Source: Gordonia sp. 'Campus' | GTDB lineage: Bacteria > Actinomycetota > Actinomycetes > Mycobacteriales > Mycobacteriaceae | Assembly (NCBI RefSeq): GCF_022206305.1 | Contig: NZ_JAKOIW010000005.1 | Coordinates: forward strand, 62,001-126,000 | Length of the DNA: 64,000 nt | Direction: 5' to 3' | In this document: in pieces, positions 1 to 7,832 of the stretch | How the letters are laid out: each line of letters begins with the position of its first letter | How positions within the stretch are numbered: position 1 is the first letter of the stretch | Notes under the pieces: generated by a model | Database searches by the model: none | What the model was told of the DNA's origin: nothing | Seen by the model: the letters and a program-made list of their open reading frames with translations, nothing else | Made by a program: the position numbers and the translations under genes

Positions 1-1
1 C

Positions 2-301
2 CGGGTGATCGTGCAGGGACGGCTCAAGCAGCGGTCCTACGAAACCAAAGAAGGCGAACGACGCACGGTCGTGGAACTCGAGGTCGACGAGATCGGCCCC
101 TCGCTGCGTTACGCAACCGCCAAGGTCAATCGGGCCTCGCGCGGCGGCGGCGGTGGCGGCGGCGGATTCGGTTCCGGTGGCGGCGGCGGTAGCCGCGGCG
201 GCGGATCGAACCAGCAGGTTGCCGATGATCCCTGGGGCAGCGCGCCTGCCAGCAACAGCGGGGGATCGTTCGGCGGCGGGGACGACGAACCACCTTTCTG
301 A
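2..301 (+). CDS. ssb: Single-stranded DNA-binding protein, 3' end only
   Basis: The protein binds single-stranded DNA in replication and repair. The window opens inside the gene, so most of the N-terminal OB fold is missing; the frame is already open at base 2. What remains is the last OB-fold strands ([18 protein letters not shown]), a very glycine-rich linker with runs of seven to nine Gly, and the acidic tail ending DDEPPF, which is the docking tip for partner proteins in bacterial SSB. It is followed after about 80 bp by rpsR and rplI, the usual order in mycobacteria. The glycine linker is longer and purer than average. The identification is secure. Confidence 0.95.
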   Translation, partial: RVIVQGRLKQRSYETKEGERRTVVELEVDEIGPSLRYATAKVNRASRGGGGGGGGFGSGGGGGSRGGGSNQQVADDPWGSAPASNSGGSFGGGDDEPPF

Positions 302-384
302 TATCGCTCGGGGCATGATCTCCGCCCCGAACAGCCCGGGAACGGTCCCGACCGTCCCGAAGCATTGACTGGAGCAACACACAC

Positions 385-642
385 ATGGCAAAGGCAAAGC
401 CGAGCCGGAAGCCTCGCGTCGAGAAGGTCACCAAGACCAAGGCGTGCAGCTTCTGCAAGGACAAGAAGGCCGTCATCGACTACAAGGACACGGCGCTGCT
501 GCGTCGTTTCCTGTCCGACCGCGGCAAGATCCGGTCGCGTCGCGTGACCGGTAACTGCGTGCAGCATCAGCGCGACGTCGCTGTGGCAGTGAAGAACTCG
601 CGTGAGGTGGCCCTGCTGCCCTTCACCTCGACCAGCCGATAA
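385..642 (+). CDS. rpsR: 30S ribosomal protein S18
   Basis: This is a small-subunit ribosomal protein of 85 aa, normal length for S18. The conserved core ([17 protein letters not shown], then SRRVTGNC) is present. It carries CSFC near residues 22-25 and a further Cys in TGNC, so it looks like the zinc-binding (C+) form rather than the cysteine-free paralogue that actinobacteria make under zinc limitation. It lies between ssb and rplI, probably in one transcript with both. Confidence 0.97.
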   Translation: MAKAKPSRKPRVEKVTKTKACSFCKDKKAVIDYKDTALLRRFLSDRGKIRSRRVTGNCVQHQRDVAVAVKNSREVALLPFTSTSR

Positions 643-661
643 GCGGAAAGGATCAGTTGAC

Positions 662-1117
662 ATGAAGCTCATCCTCACCGCCGCTGTGGAGAACCTCGGC
701 GAAGCCGGCGACATCGTCGTGGTCAAGGACGGCTACGGCCGCAACTACCTGCTGCCCCGCGGCCTGGCCATCAAGGCCACCCGTGGAGCCGAGAAGCAGG
801 TCGAGGGCATCCGGCGTTCGCAGGAGGCCCGCGAGGTCCGCGGTCTCGAGCACGCCAACGAGCTGAAGCAGGCCCTCGAAGGCCTCGCCGACGTATCGCT
901 GGACGTGAAGACCCACGACTCGGGCAAGCTGTTCGGTTCGGTCACCGCGGCAGACGTCGCCGGTGCCATCAAGACCGCGGGCGGCCCGACCGTCGACAAG
1001 CGCAGCGTCGAACTGCCCAAGGGGCACATCAAGGCCACCGGCAGCTACCCGGTCACCGTCAATCTGCATCCGCAGGTGTCGGCGACCGTCCAGCTCGCCG
1101 TCGTCGCCGCGAGCTGA
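662..1117 (+). CDS. rplI: 50S ribosomal protein L9
   Basis: This is large-subunit protein L9, 151 aa. The N-terminal signature ([19 protein letters not shown], then [14 protein letters not shown]) is textbook, followed by the long connecting helix and the C-terminal domain. The ATG at 662 was chosen over upstream in-frame codons because it begins exactly at the family start and has a GGAAAGG ribosome site at 645-651. It is 19 bp after rpsR. A strong hairpin follows its stop codon. Confidence 0.97.
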   Translation: MKLILTAAVENLGEAGDIVVVKDGYGRNYLLPRGLAIKATRGAEKQVEGIRRSQEAREVRGLEHANELKQALEGLADVSLDVKTHDSGKLFGSVTAADVAGAIKTAGGPTVDKRSVELPKGHIKATGSYPVTVNLHPQVSATVQLAVVAAS

Positions 1118-1132
1118 CCCACGCGTTCAACA

Positions 1133-1169
1133 CACGAAGCCGGGTGGAGATCCTCCACCCGGCTTCGTG
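1133..1169. terminator. Hairpin between convergent rplI and secreted-protein gene
   Basis: A perfect 17-bp stem (1133-1149 with 1153-1169) closes a 3-nt loop just after the rplI stop. There is no T tract, as is common for high-GC actinobacterial terminators. It lies between convergent genes and could end both transcripts. Confidence 0.8.
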
Positions 1170-1199
1170 GTGTCTGCGGAAGTCCTACTCCGGGAATTC

Positions 1200-1877
1200 C
1201 TACTTGGGCGCCGGGGGAGTTGCCGGCAGCTGGTTCCAGTACTGGAGTCGCGGCGGCAGATACTGCGGTGCGGGGTTGGCGCTGTGGGCGACCGCGTTGT
1301 TCCCGGGCCCCAAGGTGTCCCAGGACGGGAAGAAGAACTTGTGCCAGGCAGGCGTGAAGATCAGCGCACGCTGACCGGTGCGGCACGCCACGGTGTCCCG
1401 CCTGGGCACTGTGCACGTGACGCCGGCGATGGTGACCCGTTTGCCCACTCCCAGCACGGGCGGGCGGAAGCCGGCGTTCGATCCGAATCGGTACGTCTGG
1501 GTGTTCCGTGCCCACCACGGCCCTTGCTGGTCGTCGGAGATGGCGGCGCCCAGGGCATCCGGAGGAGCGGTCGCGGGGCGACCCTGGCAGCCGACGTAGC
1601 GGTAGCCGGGGCCGACCTGACACATCCATCGTCCGGTTGTGAAGAAGGAGCGGCCGTTGTCGGCGTAGGCGAGCGAACGGAACAGCGTCGGGTCGACGGG
1701 TTGATACCGGGAGAGGTCGAACTCGACGGGCATGGACGGTCCGGGCGCGGCCACCGCGGGTGGCGCCGATGCGACGCCGGCCGCCACTGTCAGGGCAGCC
1801 AGCACGACGGTGACCCGTCGGCGCGCGACTCGTCGGATGACCCCGGAACCCAACCCCAACCTCGACACGCTCGACAT
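1200..1877 (-). CDS. Secreted hypothetical protein with Sec signal peptide
   Basis: This 225-aa protein has no function that I recognise. Residues 1-43 form a signal peptide: an Arg-rich n-region (VIRRVARRRV), a hydrophobic core (VVLAALTVAAGVASA) and an Ala-rich cleavage zone ending AVAAPG. The mature part is rich in Trp, Tyr, Pro and Gly and has four Cys (in RWMCQVG, YVGCQGR, VTCTVP and VACRTG) that could form two disulfides outside the cell. It stands alone, convergent with rplI and divergent from dnaB. It resembles the small secreted proteins of unknown role common in mycolate-bearing actinobacteria. Confidence 0.75.
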   Translation of the reverse strand: MSSVSRLGLGSGVIRRVARRRVTVVLAALTVAAGVASAPPAVAAPGPSMPVEFDLSRYQPVDPTLFRSLAYADNGRSFFTTGRWMCQVGPGYRYVGCQGRPATAPPDALGAAISDDQQGPWWARNTQTYRFGSNAGFRPPVLGVGKRVTIAGVTCTVPRRDTVACRTGQRALIFTPAWHKFFFPSWDTLGPGNNAVAHSANPAPQYLPPRLQYWNQLPATPPAPK

Positions 1878-2444
1878 TGCATCACACCGGACGCCGGGTT
1901 GTCGTCGATCAGCGGTAAGTCGGACGACTGATCAACTGGATCACCGCCTTGACGAGGTGTAACGCGGACCACACCGGATGTTCACCCGAATATTCGCCAC
2001 GCGATGTTGAACACCGAGGCGCAACACGCCCGCAAGGCGACTCGCCGGAGAAATCCGAGCGATTTCCAATTAGTTGATTGTGGAAATTAGCCAGCGCGTT
2101 GACCTGCGTAAACAGGCTTGCTCACACCCGAATTCCTCAGGTTGTCCACAAAGGGTGCACAACGCGTCCCCGTGCGACTCACACTCCGTCCACAAGTGCT
2201 CCCCAGATTCATCAACAGGTCGGTTTGAGTCGCCGTCGCAGACGTCCTAGTGTCACGCTCCAGCGTCTCCGACCGTTTCTGCGCCCCGGCAATGTCGTAT
2301 GCCGGTGCGACGATCGGCAGAGACTACCGAACACGACGTCGACACCGGGGACTCGCGACGTGGCCTACCGGGGCCGACACCACACTTCAAAGTCGTACTC
2401 ATCGAAGTCGGGTGGGATCGAGCGTTGCGAGAGGTTTGACACGC
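1878..2444. promoter_or_regulatory. Long dnaB upstream region with DnaA-box-like sites
   Basis: This 567-bp gap has no convincing gene. At 2142-2150 there is a perfect actinobacterial DnaA box (TTGTCCACA); a 7/9 match lies at 2186-2194 and a partial one on the other strand near 2078-2086. The stretch at 2062-2090 is unusually AT-rich for this genome and forms an imperfect inverted repeat (ATTTCC ... GGAAAT). The region should hold the promoters for the secreted-protein gene (leftward) and dnaB (rightward). Control of dnaB by DnaA is inference. Confidence 0.5.
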
Positions 2445-4676
2445 GTGGCTGTTGTGGATGACCGCGGGCGCGGCCCCGCCGCCGGAGGCCGAGGCCGGGG
2501 AGACGACGAGCCCCCCGCCGAGGAGTTCGGTCGGCAGCCCCCGCAGGATCTGGCGGCCGAGCAGTCCGTGCTCGGCGGAATGTTGCTGTCCAAAGACGCG
2601 GTCGCCGACGTCGTCGAGAAGATCCGCACCGCCGACTTCTACCGACCGGCGCACCAAGCGGTCTTCGAGGCGATCCTGACCCTGTACTCCAAGGGCGAGC
2701 CCGCCGACGCCGTGACGGTCGCGGCCGAACTCGAGCGCGCGGGGGAGCTCAAGCGCATCGGCGGTGCGCCGTATCTGCACACCCTCATCTCCACGGTGCC
2801 GACGGCCGCCAACGCCGGTTACTACGCGGAGATCGTCGCCGAGAAGGCTCTTCTGCGTCGTCTCGTGGAGGCGGGCACCCGCATCGTCCAGTACGGCTAT
2901 GCGGGCGCCGACGGCCAGGACGTGGCCGAGGTGGTCGACCGCGCCCAGGCGGAGGTCTACGAGGTCACCGAGAAGCGGACTGCCGAGGACTACGTCCCCC
3001 TCGAGGATCTGCTGCAGCCGACGATGGACGAGATCGACTCCATCGCGTCGCGGGGCGGTATCTCGCTCGGTGTCCCGACCGGGTTCGCCGACTTCGACAA
3101 GCTCACCAACGGGCTGCACCCGGGCCAGATGATCATCGTCGCGGCCCGCCCCGGTGTCGGCAAGGCGCTCGCCCTCGACACCCCGCTGCCGACCCCGTCC
3201 GGATGGACCACCATGGGCAAGGTCGCCGTGGGCGATCTCCTCCTCGACGCGCACGGCCGTCCGACGCGTGTCGTCGCCGCCACCGAGGTGATGACCGAAC
3301 GTCCCTGCTACGAAGTCGAATTCAACGACGGCGCGATGATCGTCGCCGACGAACAGCACCAGTGGGCGGCGGAGATCGACGGCGAGCGTCAGGTGATCAC
3401 AACCGCCGGGCTCCGCGCCCATGTGGGATGCGCCGTCGTGCGGAACACCGCGCCGCTCGAACTGCCGCGCAAGAGGTTCGCCTACGGCCCGTACACGGTG
3501 GCGGCGCTGGCCGGGATGGCCTTCGACGACCCGGAGATCGGCATGCGGATCGACGCGGAGGGGCCCGTCGACGTGATGACGTTGATGGCCGACCTCGGTG
3601 GACGCATCCCGTATGAGTACCTGCGGGGTTCGATCGCGCAGCGTCGGGCATTGCTCGCGGGGTTGCTCGACGCCCGCGCCACGGTCGACGACGACGGATG
3701 GATCACGGTGCCCGCGGCGACGCGGCACATGACCGCCGTCGTCGCCGACCTCGTGGCCGGACTCGGTTTCAACTACAAGCGCTCGGCGACCGGCTGGCTG
3801 CGGGTCGACGCCGACGACGACGTGTTCACCGTTCACCACAAAGCCATTCGGCACAAAGAACTTCGACGCAAGGCGGGTGTTCGACGGGTTGTCGCGGTCC
3901 GTCCGGTCGACCCGGTGCCCGTGCGTTGCGTCGAGGTCGACAACGACGAGCATCTCTACCTCGCCGGTGAGGCGATGGTCCCGACCCACAACTCGACCCT
4001 CGCCATGGACTTCCTGCGATCCGCGGCGATCGGGCACGGTCTCACCGCTGCCATGTTCTCGCTGGAGATGAGCAAGACCGAGATCGTCATGCGTCTGTTG
4101 TCGGCGGAGGCAAAGATCAAGCTCGCCGACATGCGTGCCGGCACGATGAGCGACGACGACTGGACTCGCCTCGCCCGCCGGATGGGGGAGATCTCGGAGG
4201 CGCCGTTCTTCATCGACGACTCGCCCAACCTCACGATGATGGAGATCCGTGCCAAGGCGCGGCGTCTCAAGCAGCGCCACGACCTGAAAGTCGTTGCGGT
4301 GGACTACATGCAGCTGATGACGTCGGGCAAAAAGGTCGAGTCCCGCCAGCAGGAGGTCTCGGAGTTCTCCCGCCAGCTGAAGCTGCTGGCCAAGGAACTC
4401 GAGGTGCCGGTCATCGCGATCAGCCAGCTCAACCGTGGCCCCGAGCAGCGCACGGACAAGAAGCCTCAGGTCTCGGACCTGCGTGAGTCGGGCTCGCTGG
4501 AGCAGGACGCCGACATGGTCATCCTGCTGCACCGACCCGACTCGATCGAGCGCGACGACCCGCGTGCCGGTGAGGCCGACATCATCGTCGGCAAGCACCG
4601 TAACGGCCCGACCGCCACGATCACCGTCGCGCACCAGCTGCACCTGAGCCGGTTCGTGGACATGGCGCGGGGGTAG
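2445..4676 (+). CDS. dnaB: Replicative DNA helicase DnaB, interrupted by an intein
   Basis: This is the hexameric fork helicase. The GTG at 2445 begins MAVVDD as in mycobacterial DnaB and has a GAGAGG ribosome site at 2429-2434; the frame stays open farther upstream, but that part is not conserved. The precursor is 743 aa. The N-terminal domain (QDLAAEQSVLGGMLLS) is followed by the P-loop ARPGVGK, which is broken after Lys240 by a 276-aa intein and resumes at STLAMDF. Downstream lie the Walker B region (VVAVDYMQLM) and the DnaB motifs SQLNRGPEQR and DLRESGSLEQDAD. After splicing the protein would be 467 aa, normal for the family. The intein splits the ATPase site, so unspliced protein should be inactive. 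Confidence 0.97.
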   Translation: MAVVDDRGRGPAAGGRGRGDDEPPAEEFGRQPPQDLAAEQSVLGGMLLSKDAVADVVEKIRTADFYRPAHQAVFEAILTLYSKGEPADAVTVAAELERAGELKRIGGAPYLHTLISTVPTAANAGYYAEIVAEKALLRRLVEAGTRIVQYGYAGADGQDVAEVVDRAQAEVYEVTEKRTAEDYVPLEDLLQPTMDEIDSIASRGGISLGVPTGFADFDKLTNGLHPGQMIIVAARPGVGKALALDTPLPTPSGWTTMGKVAVGDLLLDAHGRPTRVVAATEVMTERPCYEVEFNDGAMIVADEQHQWAAEIDGERQVITTAGLRAHVGCAVVRNTAPLELPRKRFAYGPYTVAALAGMAFDDPEIGMRIDAEGPVDVMTLMADLGGRIPYEYLRGSIAQRRALLAGLLDARATVDDDGWITVPAATRHMTAVVADLVAGLGFNYKRSATGWLRVDADDDVFTVHHKAIRHKELRRKAGVRRVVAVRPVDPVPVRCVEVDNDEHLYLAGEAMVPTHNSTLAMDFLRSAAIGHGLTAAMFSLEMSKTEIVMRLLSAEAKIKLADMRAGTMSDDDWTRLARRMGEISEAPFFIDDSPNLTMMEIRAKARRLKQRHDLKVVAVDYMQLMTSGKKVESRQQEVSEFSRQLKLLAKELEVPVIAISQLNRGPEQRTDKKPQVSDLRESGSLEQDADMVILLHRPDSIERDDPRAGEADIIVGKHRNGPTATITVAHQLHLSRFVDMARG
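3165..3992 (+). other. Class 3 intein in the DnaB P-loop with relic endonuclease
   Basis: The insert runs from Ala1 to Asn276 and is followed by Ser as the first C-extein residue. It starts with Ala instead of Cys or Ser, which rules out the standard first splicing step. It has the class 3 triad Trp-Cys-Thr: Trp67 in DEQHQW, Cys255 in VPVRCVEVD, and Thr274 in VPTHN. Class 3 inteins use that internal Cys as first nucleophile (established for mycobacterial and phage DnaB inteins). Between the splicing blocks, residues 108-240 look like a decayed LAGLIDADG endonuclease: AALAGMAFDD and LLAGLLDARATVD retain the shape of the two helices but not both acidic residues in good context. It is probably splicing-competent but no longer mobile. 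Confidence 0.88.
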
Positions 4677-4824
4677 TCCGGCCCTCTCCTGAGCGTGGGT
4701 TGAGAACTCACTGATAATCCCGCCACCTGCGCCTTCTCGATGAGGGATGTCGCCGGCCGGCCGGGTAGCGTGCGTCCGGGACGTGTCCACGAGGGTCGTG
4801 GCGGAGTTCGGATCGGTCGGCGTT

Positions 4825-5874
4825 GTGAGTGTGAAAAGCATTGTGAGCAAGCGTGTCCCGGCGTCGATGGTGCCGGTGGGTGCGCTTGCGGTGTTGTTGA
4901 CGGCGCTGCTGGTCGGCGGGGCGGTCTACCTGGCCTTGCCCACGGGCACGGCAGACGCCGAGGACACCAGACCGCCCGCCGAGCAGATCGATGCCGCCAG
5001 TGACTCCGTGTCGTCGGCCAAGATGATGTTTCAGCTGATGTCGGCCGGCCTGAACAGCGCGACCGGCGGCATCGCGACAGCGACCGCGAGTGCACGCGAC
5101 GTGTTCGACGCCGTCGACACCGCCGCCTCCGCATCGGATCAACTGGTGCGGGGTCTGGGCAACGCCCCGAATGTGTCGTCGGCGACCCGTCAGGTGAACG
5201 ATGGTGCGCTTGCGGTGTCGTCGGTTCTCGGGCAGGTGTCCTCGCTGTCGAACTCGGTGACGCAACTCGATTCGCTCGTGACTCCGCTCATCGGCTATCT
5301 CGAGACGGCGCGGACTCCAGGATCGGCTGACGCCCTCGAACGGCTTCGTGCGCTGCAGGGGTCGAGTCGGGAGATCGGTGAGCAGCTCGGCTCCCTCGAC
5401 TCGCTGCAAGGTGAGTTGGCGACGATGCGGAAGTCTCTCGACTCCTCCGCGAGCGGCATCGACTCCGCGATCACCCAGGCGCAGACCGCGGCCGGCCAGC
5501 TCTCGACGGGACTCAACCGTCTCGCGTCGGCGCGGGCGGACACCGTGAGCGCCACCGACAAGGTGAACGCCGGCGTGAAGCAACTCCAGGGCGTGCTCAA
5601 CTCGATCAATGACGACCTCGACAACGCGTCGACCAATCTGACGCCCGCAACGTCCGACGCGGCCGCGCCCCCGGCGTCGAACGAGTCGGTCGGCAGCGTC
5701 GCCGAACGTGTGAGCTCGGCGGTCGTCGTCGGTTCGGGAGTGGGCGCGATCCTGTTGGCCCTGCTCCTGATTCGAGTGGCCCGGGCGCGGCACGACGGAC
5801 CGGACGATGGTGCACTCGGCAACGAAGCCGATGACGCCGAACTGGTCGGGGCGTCGGCGGGCGCGGACCGCTGA
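4825..5874 (+). CDS. Membrane-anchored coiled-coil protein of unknown role
   Basis: This protein is about 349 aa. An N-terminal transmembrane helix (ASMVPVGALAVLLTALLVGGAVYLAL) is followed by about 240 residues rich in Ser, Ala, Asp and Gln with heptad-like spacing (DALERLRALQGSSREIGEQL), predicted to be an extracytoplasmic coiled coil. A second helix (VVVGSGVGAILLALLLIRVA) and a short acidic cytoplasmic tail complete it. The layout resembles the long extracellular segments of YhgE/Pip-type membrane proteins. The start is uncertain: GTG at 4825 or 4831 puts the first helix near the N terminus, whereas ATG at 4747 would add 26 residues of no clear character. It stands alone after dnaB. Confidence 0.7.
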   Translation: MSVKSIVSKRVPASMVPVGALAVLLTALLVGGAVYLALPTGTADAEDTRPPAEQIDAASDSVSSAKMMFQLMSAGLNSATGGIATATASARDVFDAVDTAASASDQLVRGLGNAPNVSSATRQVNDGALAVSSVLGQVSSLSNSVTQLDSLVTPLIGYLETARTPGSADALERLRALQGSSREIGEQLGSLDSLQGELATMRKSLDSSASGIDSAITQAQTAAGQLSTGLNRLASARADTVSATDKVNAGVKQLQGVLNSINDDLDNASTNLTPATSDAAAPPASNESVGSVAERVSSAVVVGSGVGAILLALLLIRVARARHDGPDDGALGNEADDAELVGASAGADR

Positions 5875-5883
5875 CAAGGCACT

Positions 5884-5932
5884 GCAGAGTGCGGGATCCG
5901 TCGCGGAATCCGGCATCGAGGCCGCACTCTGC
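5884..5932. repeat. GCAGAGTGCGG hairpin before the MFS gene
   Basis: An 11-bp inverted repeat (5884-5894 with 5922-5932) has a 27-nt loop. Its arms share GCAGAGTGCGG with the hairpin at 7307-7357 beyond the MFS gene. It could end the upstream transcript. Confidence 0.6.
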
Positions 5933-6022
5933 GGGGCACTCGCAACGAAAGCGCACCGTGCCGGACAATAGTTAGGTGATCGAAAGAGTCTCTGCGATTC
6001 GGCCGCTCGGTGAGGCGCACCG

Positions 6023-7324
6023 ATGACCTTGCCGTTCAATTCGCGGCAGGCGATGACCATCTGGGTCGTCGGCGTCGGGGTCTATTTCGTCGCAGTGCTG
6101 CAGCGCTCGTCATTGGCGGTCGCCGGCCTGTTGGCGGCCGAGCGTTTCGAGATCAGCGCCTCGCAACTGTCGACGTTCGTCGTGCTCCAGTTGCTGGTGT
6201 ACGCGTTGATGCAGGTCCCGGTCGGTCTTCTCGTCGACCGATTCGGTCCGCGTCGGGTTCTTCTGACCGGCACGCTGATCCTCTCGATGGCTCAGCTGAG
6301 CTTCGCGTTCGCGGACAACTACACCTGGGCGCTGTCGTCTCGGTTCTTCGTGGGCGTCGGCGATGCCATGACGTTCGTGTGCGTGCTGCGCCTGGTCTCG
6401 AGTTGGTTCCCGGCCCGGCGTGTTCCGCTGATGACGCAGCTCACCGGCGTGCTCGGCCAGCTCGGCGCGGTCGCGGCCGCGATACCGATGACATGGGCGT
6501 TGTCCTCGTGGGGTTGGAGTCGCGCGTACACGGCAACTGCCGGGCTCGGCGTCGTCCTGCTCGTGGCCACCGTGTTCGTCGTGCGGGATTCTGCGACGGT
6601 CCGATCGATATCGGGCCCAGGGCTCGGGCCGGCCGGTATTCGGCGCAACCTCCGAGAGTCGTGGGAGCACCCGGGTACCCGACTGGGTTTCTGGATGCAC
6701 TTCTCGACGCATTTCAGCGCGACCGTGCTGGGTCTGCTGTGGGGATATCCATTCTTCGTGGAGGGTCAGGGGGTGAGCTCCGCAGCGGCGGGATCGCTCC
6801 TGACGATCATGGTGTTCGCCATCATGGCCTTCGGACCGATCTTCGCGTGGCTGATCACCCGGTGGCCCTGGCACAGATCGACGGTGGTGTTGGCGGTGCT
6901 CGCTGGTATCGCGACCACGTGGACGGTGGTGTTGGCATGGCCCGGCGGTGCGCCGTTCTGGCTTCTCGTGCTCCTGGTGGTGGTCTGTGGGATGGGCGGC
7001 CCGGCGTCGATGATCGGATTCGATGTCGGCCGCACGTCCAATCCGGCCGCCCGCGCGGGCACTGCCACCGGGATCATCAATCAGGCGGGATTCATCGCGA
7101 GTCTGATCCTCGCGGGGCTCATCGGCCTCATCCTCGACTGGCGAACCCCCGACGGTGCTCAGGGGTATCCGCCCGAGGCCTTCACCTGGGCGATGTCGGC
7201 GCAATTCGTGCTCTGGGGACTCGGGGCCGCGCAGATCTATCGCTATCGACGCAAAGGGCGCGCACGTTTGGTGCGTGAGGATCCAGATCGATGGTCGAAT
7301 CGCACGCGCAGAGTGCGGGACTAG
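6023..7324 (+). CDS. Major facilitator superfamily transporter
   Basis: This 433-aa integral membrane protein has about twelve hydrophobic helices. The MFS loop 2-3 signature appears as GLLVDRFGPRRVLLTG, and there is a central cytoplasmic loop around residue 200. The overall look is of the NarK/GlpT-like anion or metabolite carriers, but the substrate cannot be assigned. It is a single-gene unit between two related hairpins. The stop codon lies within the left arm of the second hairpin. Confidence 0.85.
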   Translation: MTLPFNSRQAMTIWVVGVGVYFVAVLQRSSLAVAGLLAAERFEISASQLSTFVVLQLLVYALMQVPVGLLVDRFGPRRVLLTGTLILSMAQLSFAFADNYTWALSSRFFVGVGDAMTFVCVLRLVSSWFPARRVPLMTQLTGVLGQLGAVAAAIPMTWALSSWGWSRAYTATAGLGVVLLVATVFVVRDSATVRSISGPGLGPAGIRRNLRESWEHPGTRLGFWMHFSTHFSATVLGLLWGYPFFVEGQGVSSAAAGSLLTIMVFAIMAFGPIFAWLITRWPWHRSTVVLAVLAGIATTWTVVLAWPGGAPFWLLVLLVVVCGMGGPASMIGFDVGRTSNPAARAGTATGIINQAGFIASLILAGLIGLILDWRTPDGAQGYPPEAFTWAMSAQFVLWGLGAAQIYRYRRKGRARLVREDPDRWSNRTRRVRD

Positions 7325-7357
7325 TACTGGATTCCGTTACCCATCCCGCACTCTGCG
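7307..7357. terminator. GCAGAGTGCGG hairpin at the end of the MFS gene
   Basis: A 14-bp perfect stem (7307-7320 with 7344-7357) and 23-nt loop overlap the MFS stop codon. The core is the same as in the hairpin at 5884-5932. It is a probable terminator for the MFS gene, though the loop is long for a classical intrinsic terminator. Confidence 0.6.
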
Positions 7358-7376
7358 ATGGGCATCAGGTCTGGAC

Positions 7377-7598
7377 TCAGCTCAGCAACAGCCATCCGAA
7401 TCGCAGACAGAGCGCGGTGACACCGAAGCACGCGGTCGCGATCAGCCAGCGCCGCGCGAGTCGTTCAGCACGTACGTGATCGTCACCGGGCCGAAGGTAG
7501 ACGTAGGCCGCCGTCATCGCGCACCCGGCAGCCGCCGCCCCGACGACCATCACCAGCGTCAACATCAACACATCACCCATCATGCCGAGGACCCACAT
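7377..7598 (-). CDS. Small two-helix membrane protein
   Basis: This 73-aa protein has two hydrophobic stretches (LMLTLVMVVGAAAAGCAMTAAYV and LIATACFGVTALCLRFGWLLL) joined by a short charged loop (RPGDDHVRAERLARR). Composition and helix layout are those of a real small membrane protein. It has no recognised family and no operon partner, as it lies between the MFS hairpin and a tandem repeat. Function unknown. Confidence 0.5.
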   Translation of the reverse strand: MWVLGMMGDVLMLTLVMVVGAAAAGCAMTAAYVYLRPGDDHVRAERLARRWLIATACFGVTALCLRFGWLLLS

Positions 7599-7639
7599 GA
7601 TGCGGAGTTGAGAACTGGACGTCCGCGACCCAGCGTGGC

Positions 7640-7765
7640 TGCACAGTCAACGAGTCAGACCGCACAGTCGACGGAATCGGACGCACGGTCGACGGAATCG
7701 GACGCACGGTCGACGGAAACAGCCGCACGGTCGACGGAAACTGCCGCACGGTCGACGGCGGAGGA
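7640..7765. repeat. Six tandem 21-bp units, core GCACGGTCGACGG
   Basis: Six consecutive 21-bp units share the core GCAC(A/G)GTCGACGG; units 2 to 5 are the closest, while the first and last are more diverged. The unit is a multiple of three, so one forward frame reads as a Ser-Thr-Glu-rich heptapeptide repeat, but no ribosome site or family supports coding. It lies immediately beyond the terminator of the Rieske operon. Confidence 0.85.
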
Positions 7766-7771
7766 ACGAAA

Positions 7772-7807
7772 TCGGCGCTGCGACCTCATCCGAAGTCGCA
7801 GCGCCGA
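7772..7807. terminator. Terminator hairpin of the Rieske operon
   Basis: A perfect 13-bp GC-rich stem (7772-7784 with 7795-7807) and 10-nt loop sit 25 bp beyond the Rieske stop codon on the minus strand. Confidence 0.8.
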
Positions 7808-7832
7808 GTCGAGACCATCGACGACGGGGGGA

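Noticed and set aside
2253-4850. A very long open frame on the minus strand opposite dnaB
   Set aside because: It is the antisense shadow of high-GC dnaB coding, with Asp/Arg/His-rich composition and no family; dnaB itself is certain.
7640-7830. Coding of a Ser-Thr-Glu heptapeptide repeat through the 21-bp tandem repeats
   Set aside because: The open frame arises because the unit is a multiple of three. It has no ribosome site, runs antisense through the Rieske gene and has no homologue.
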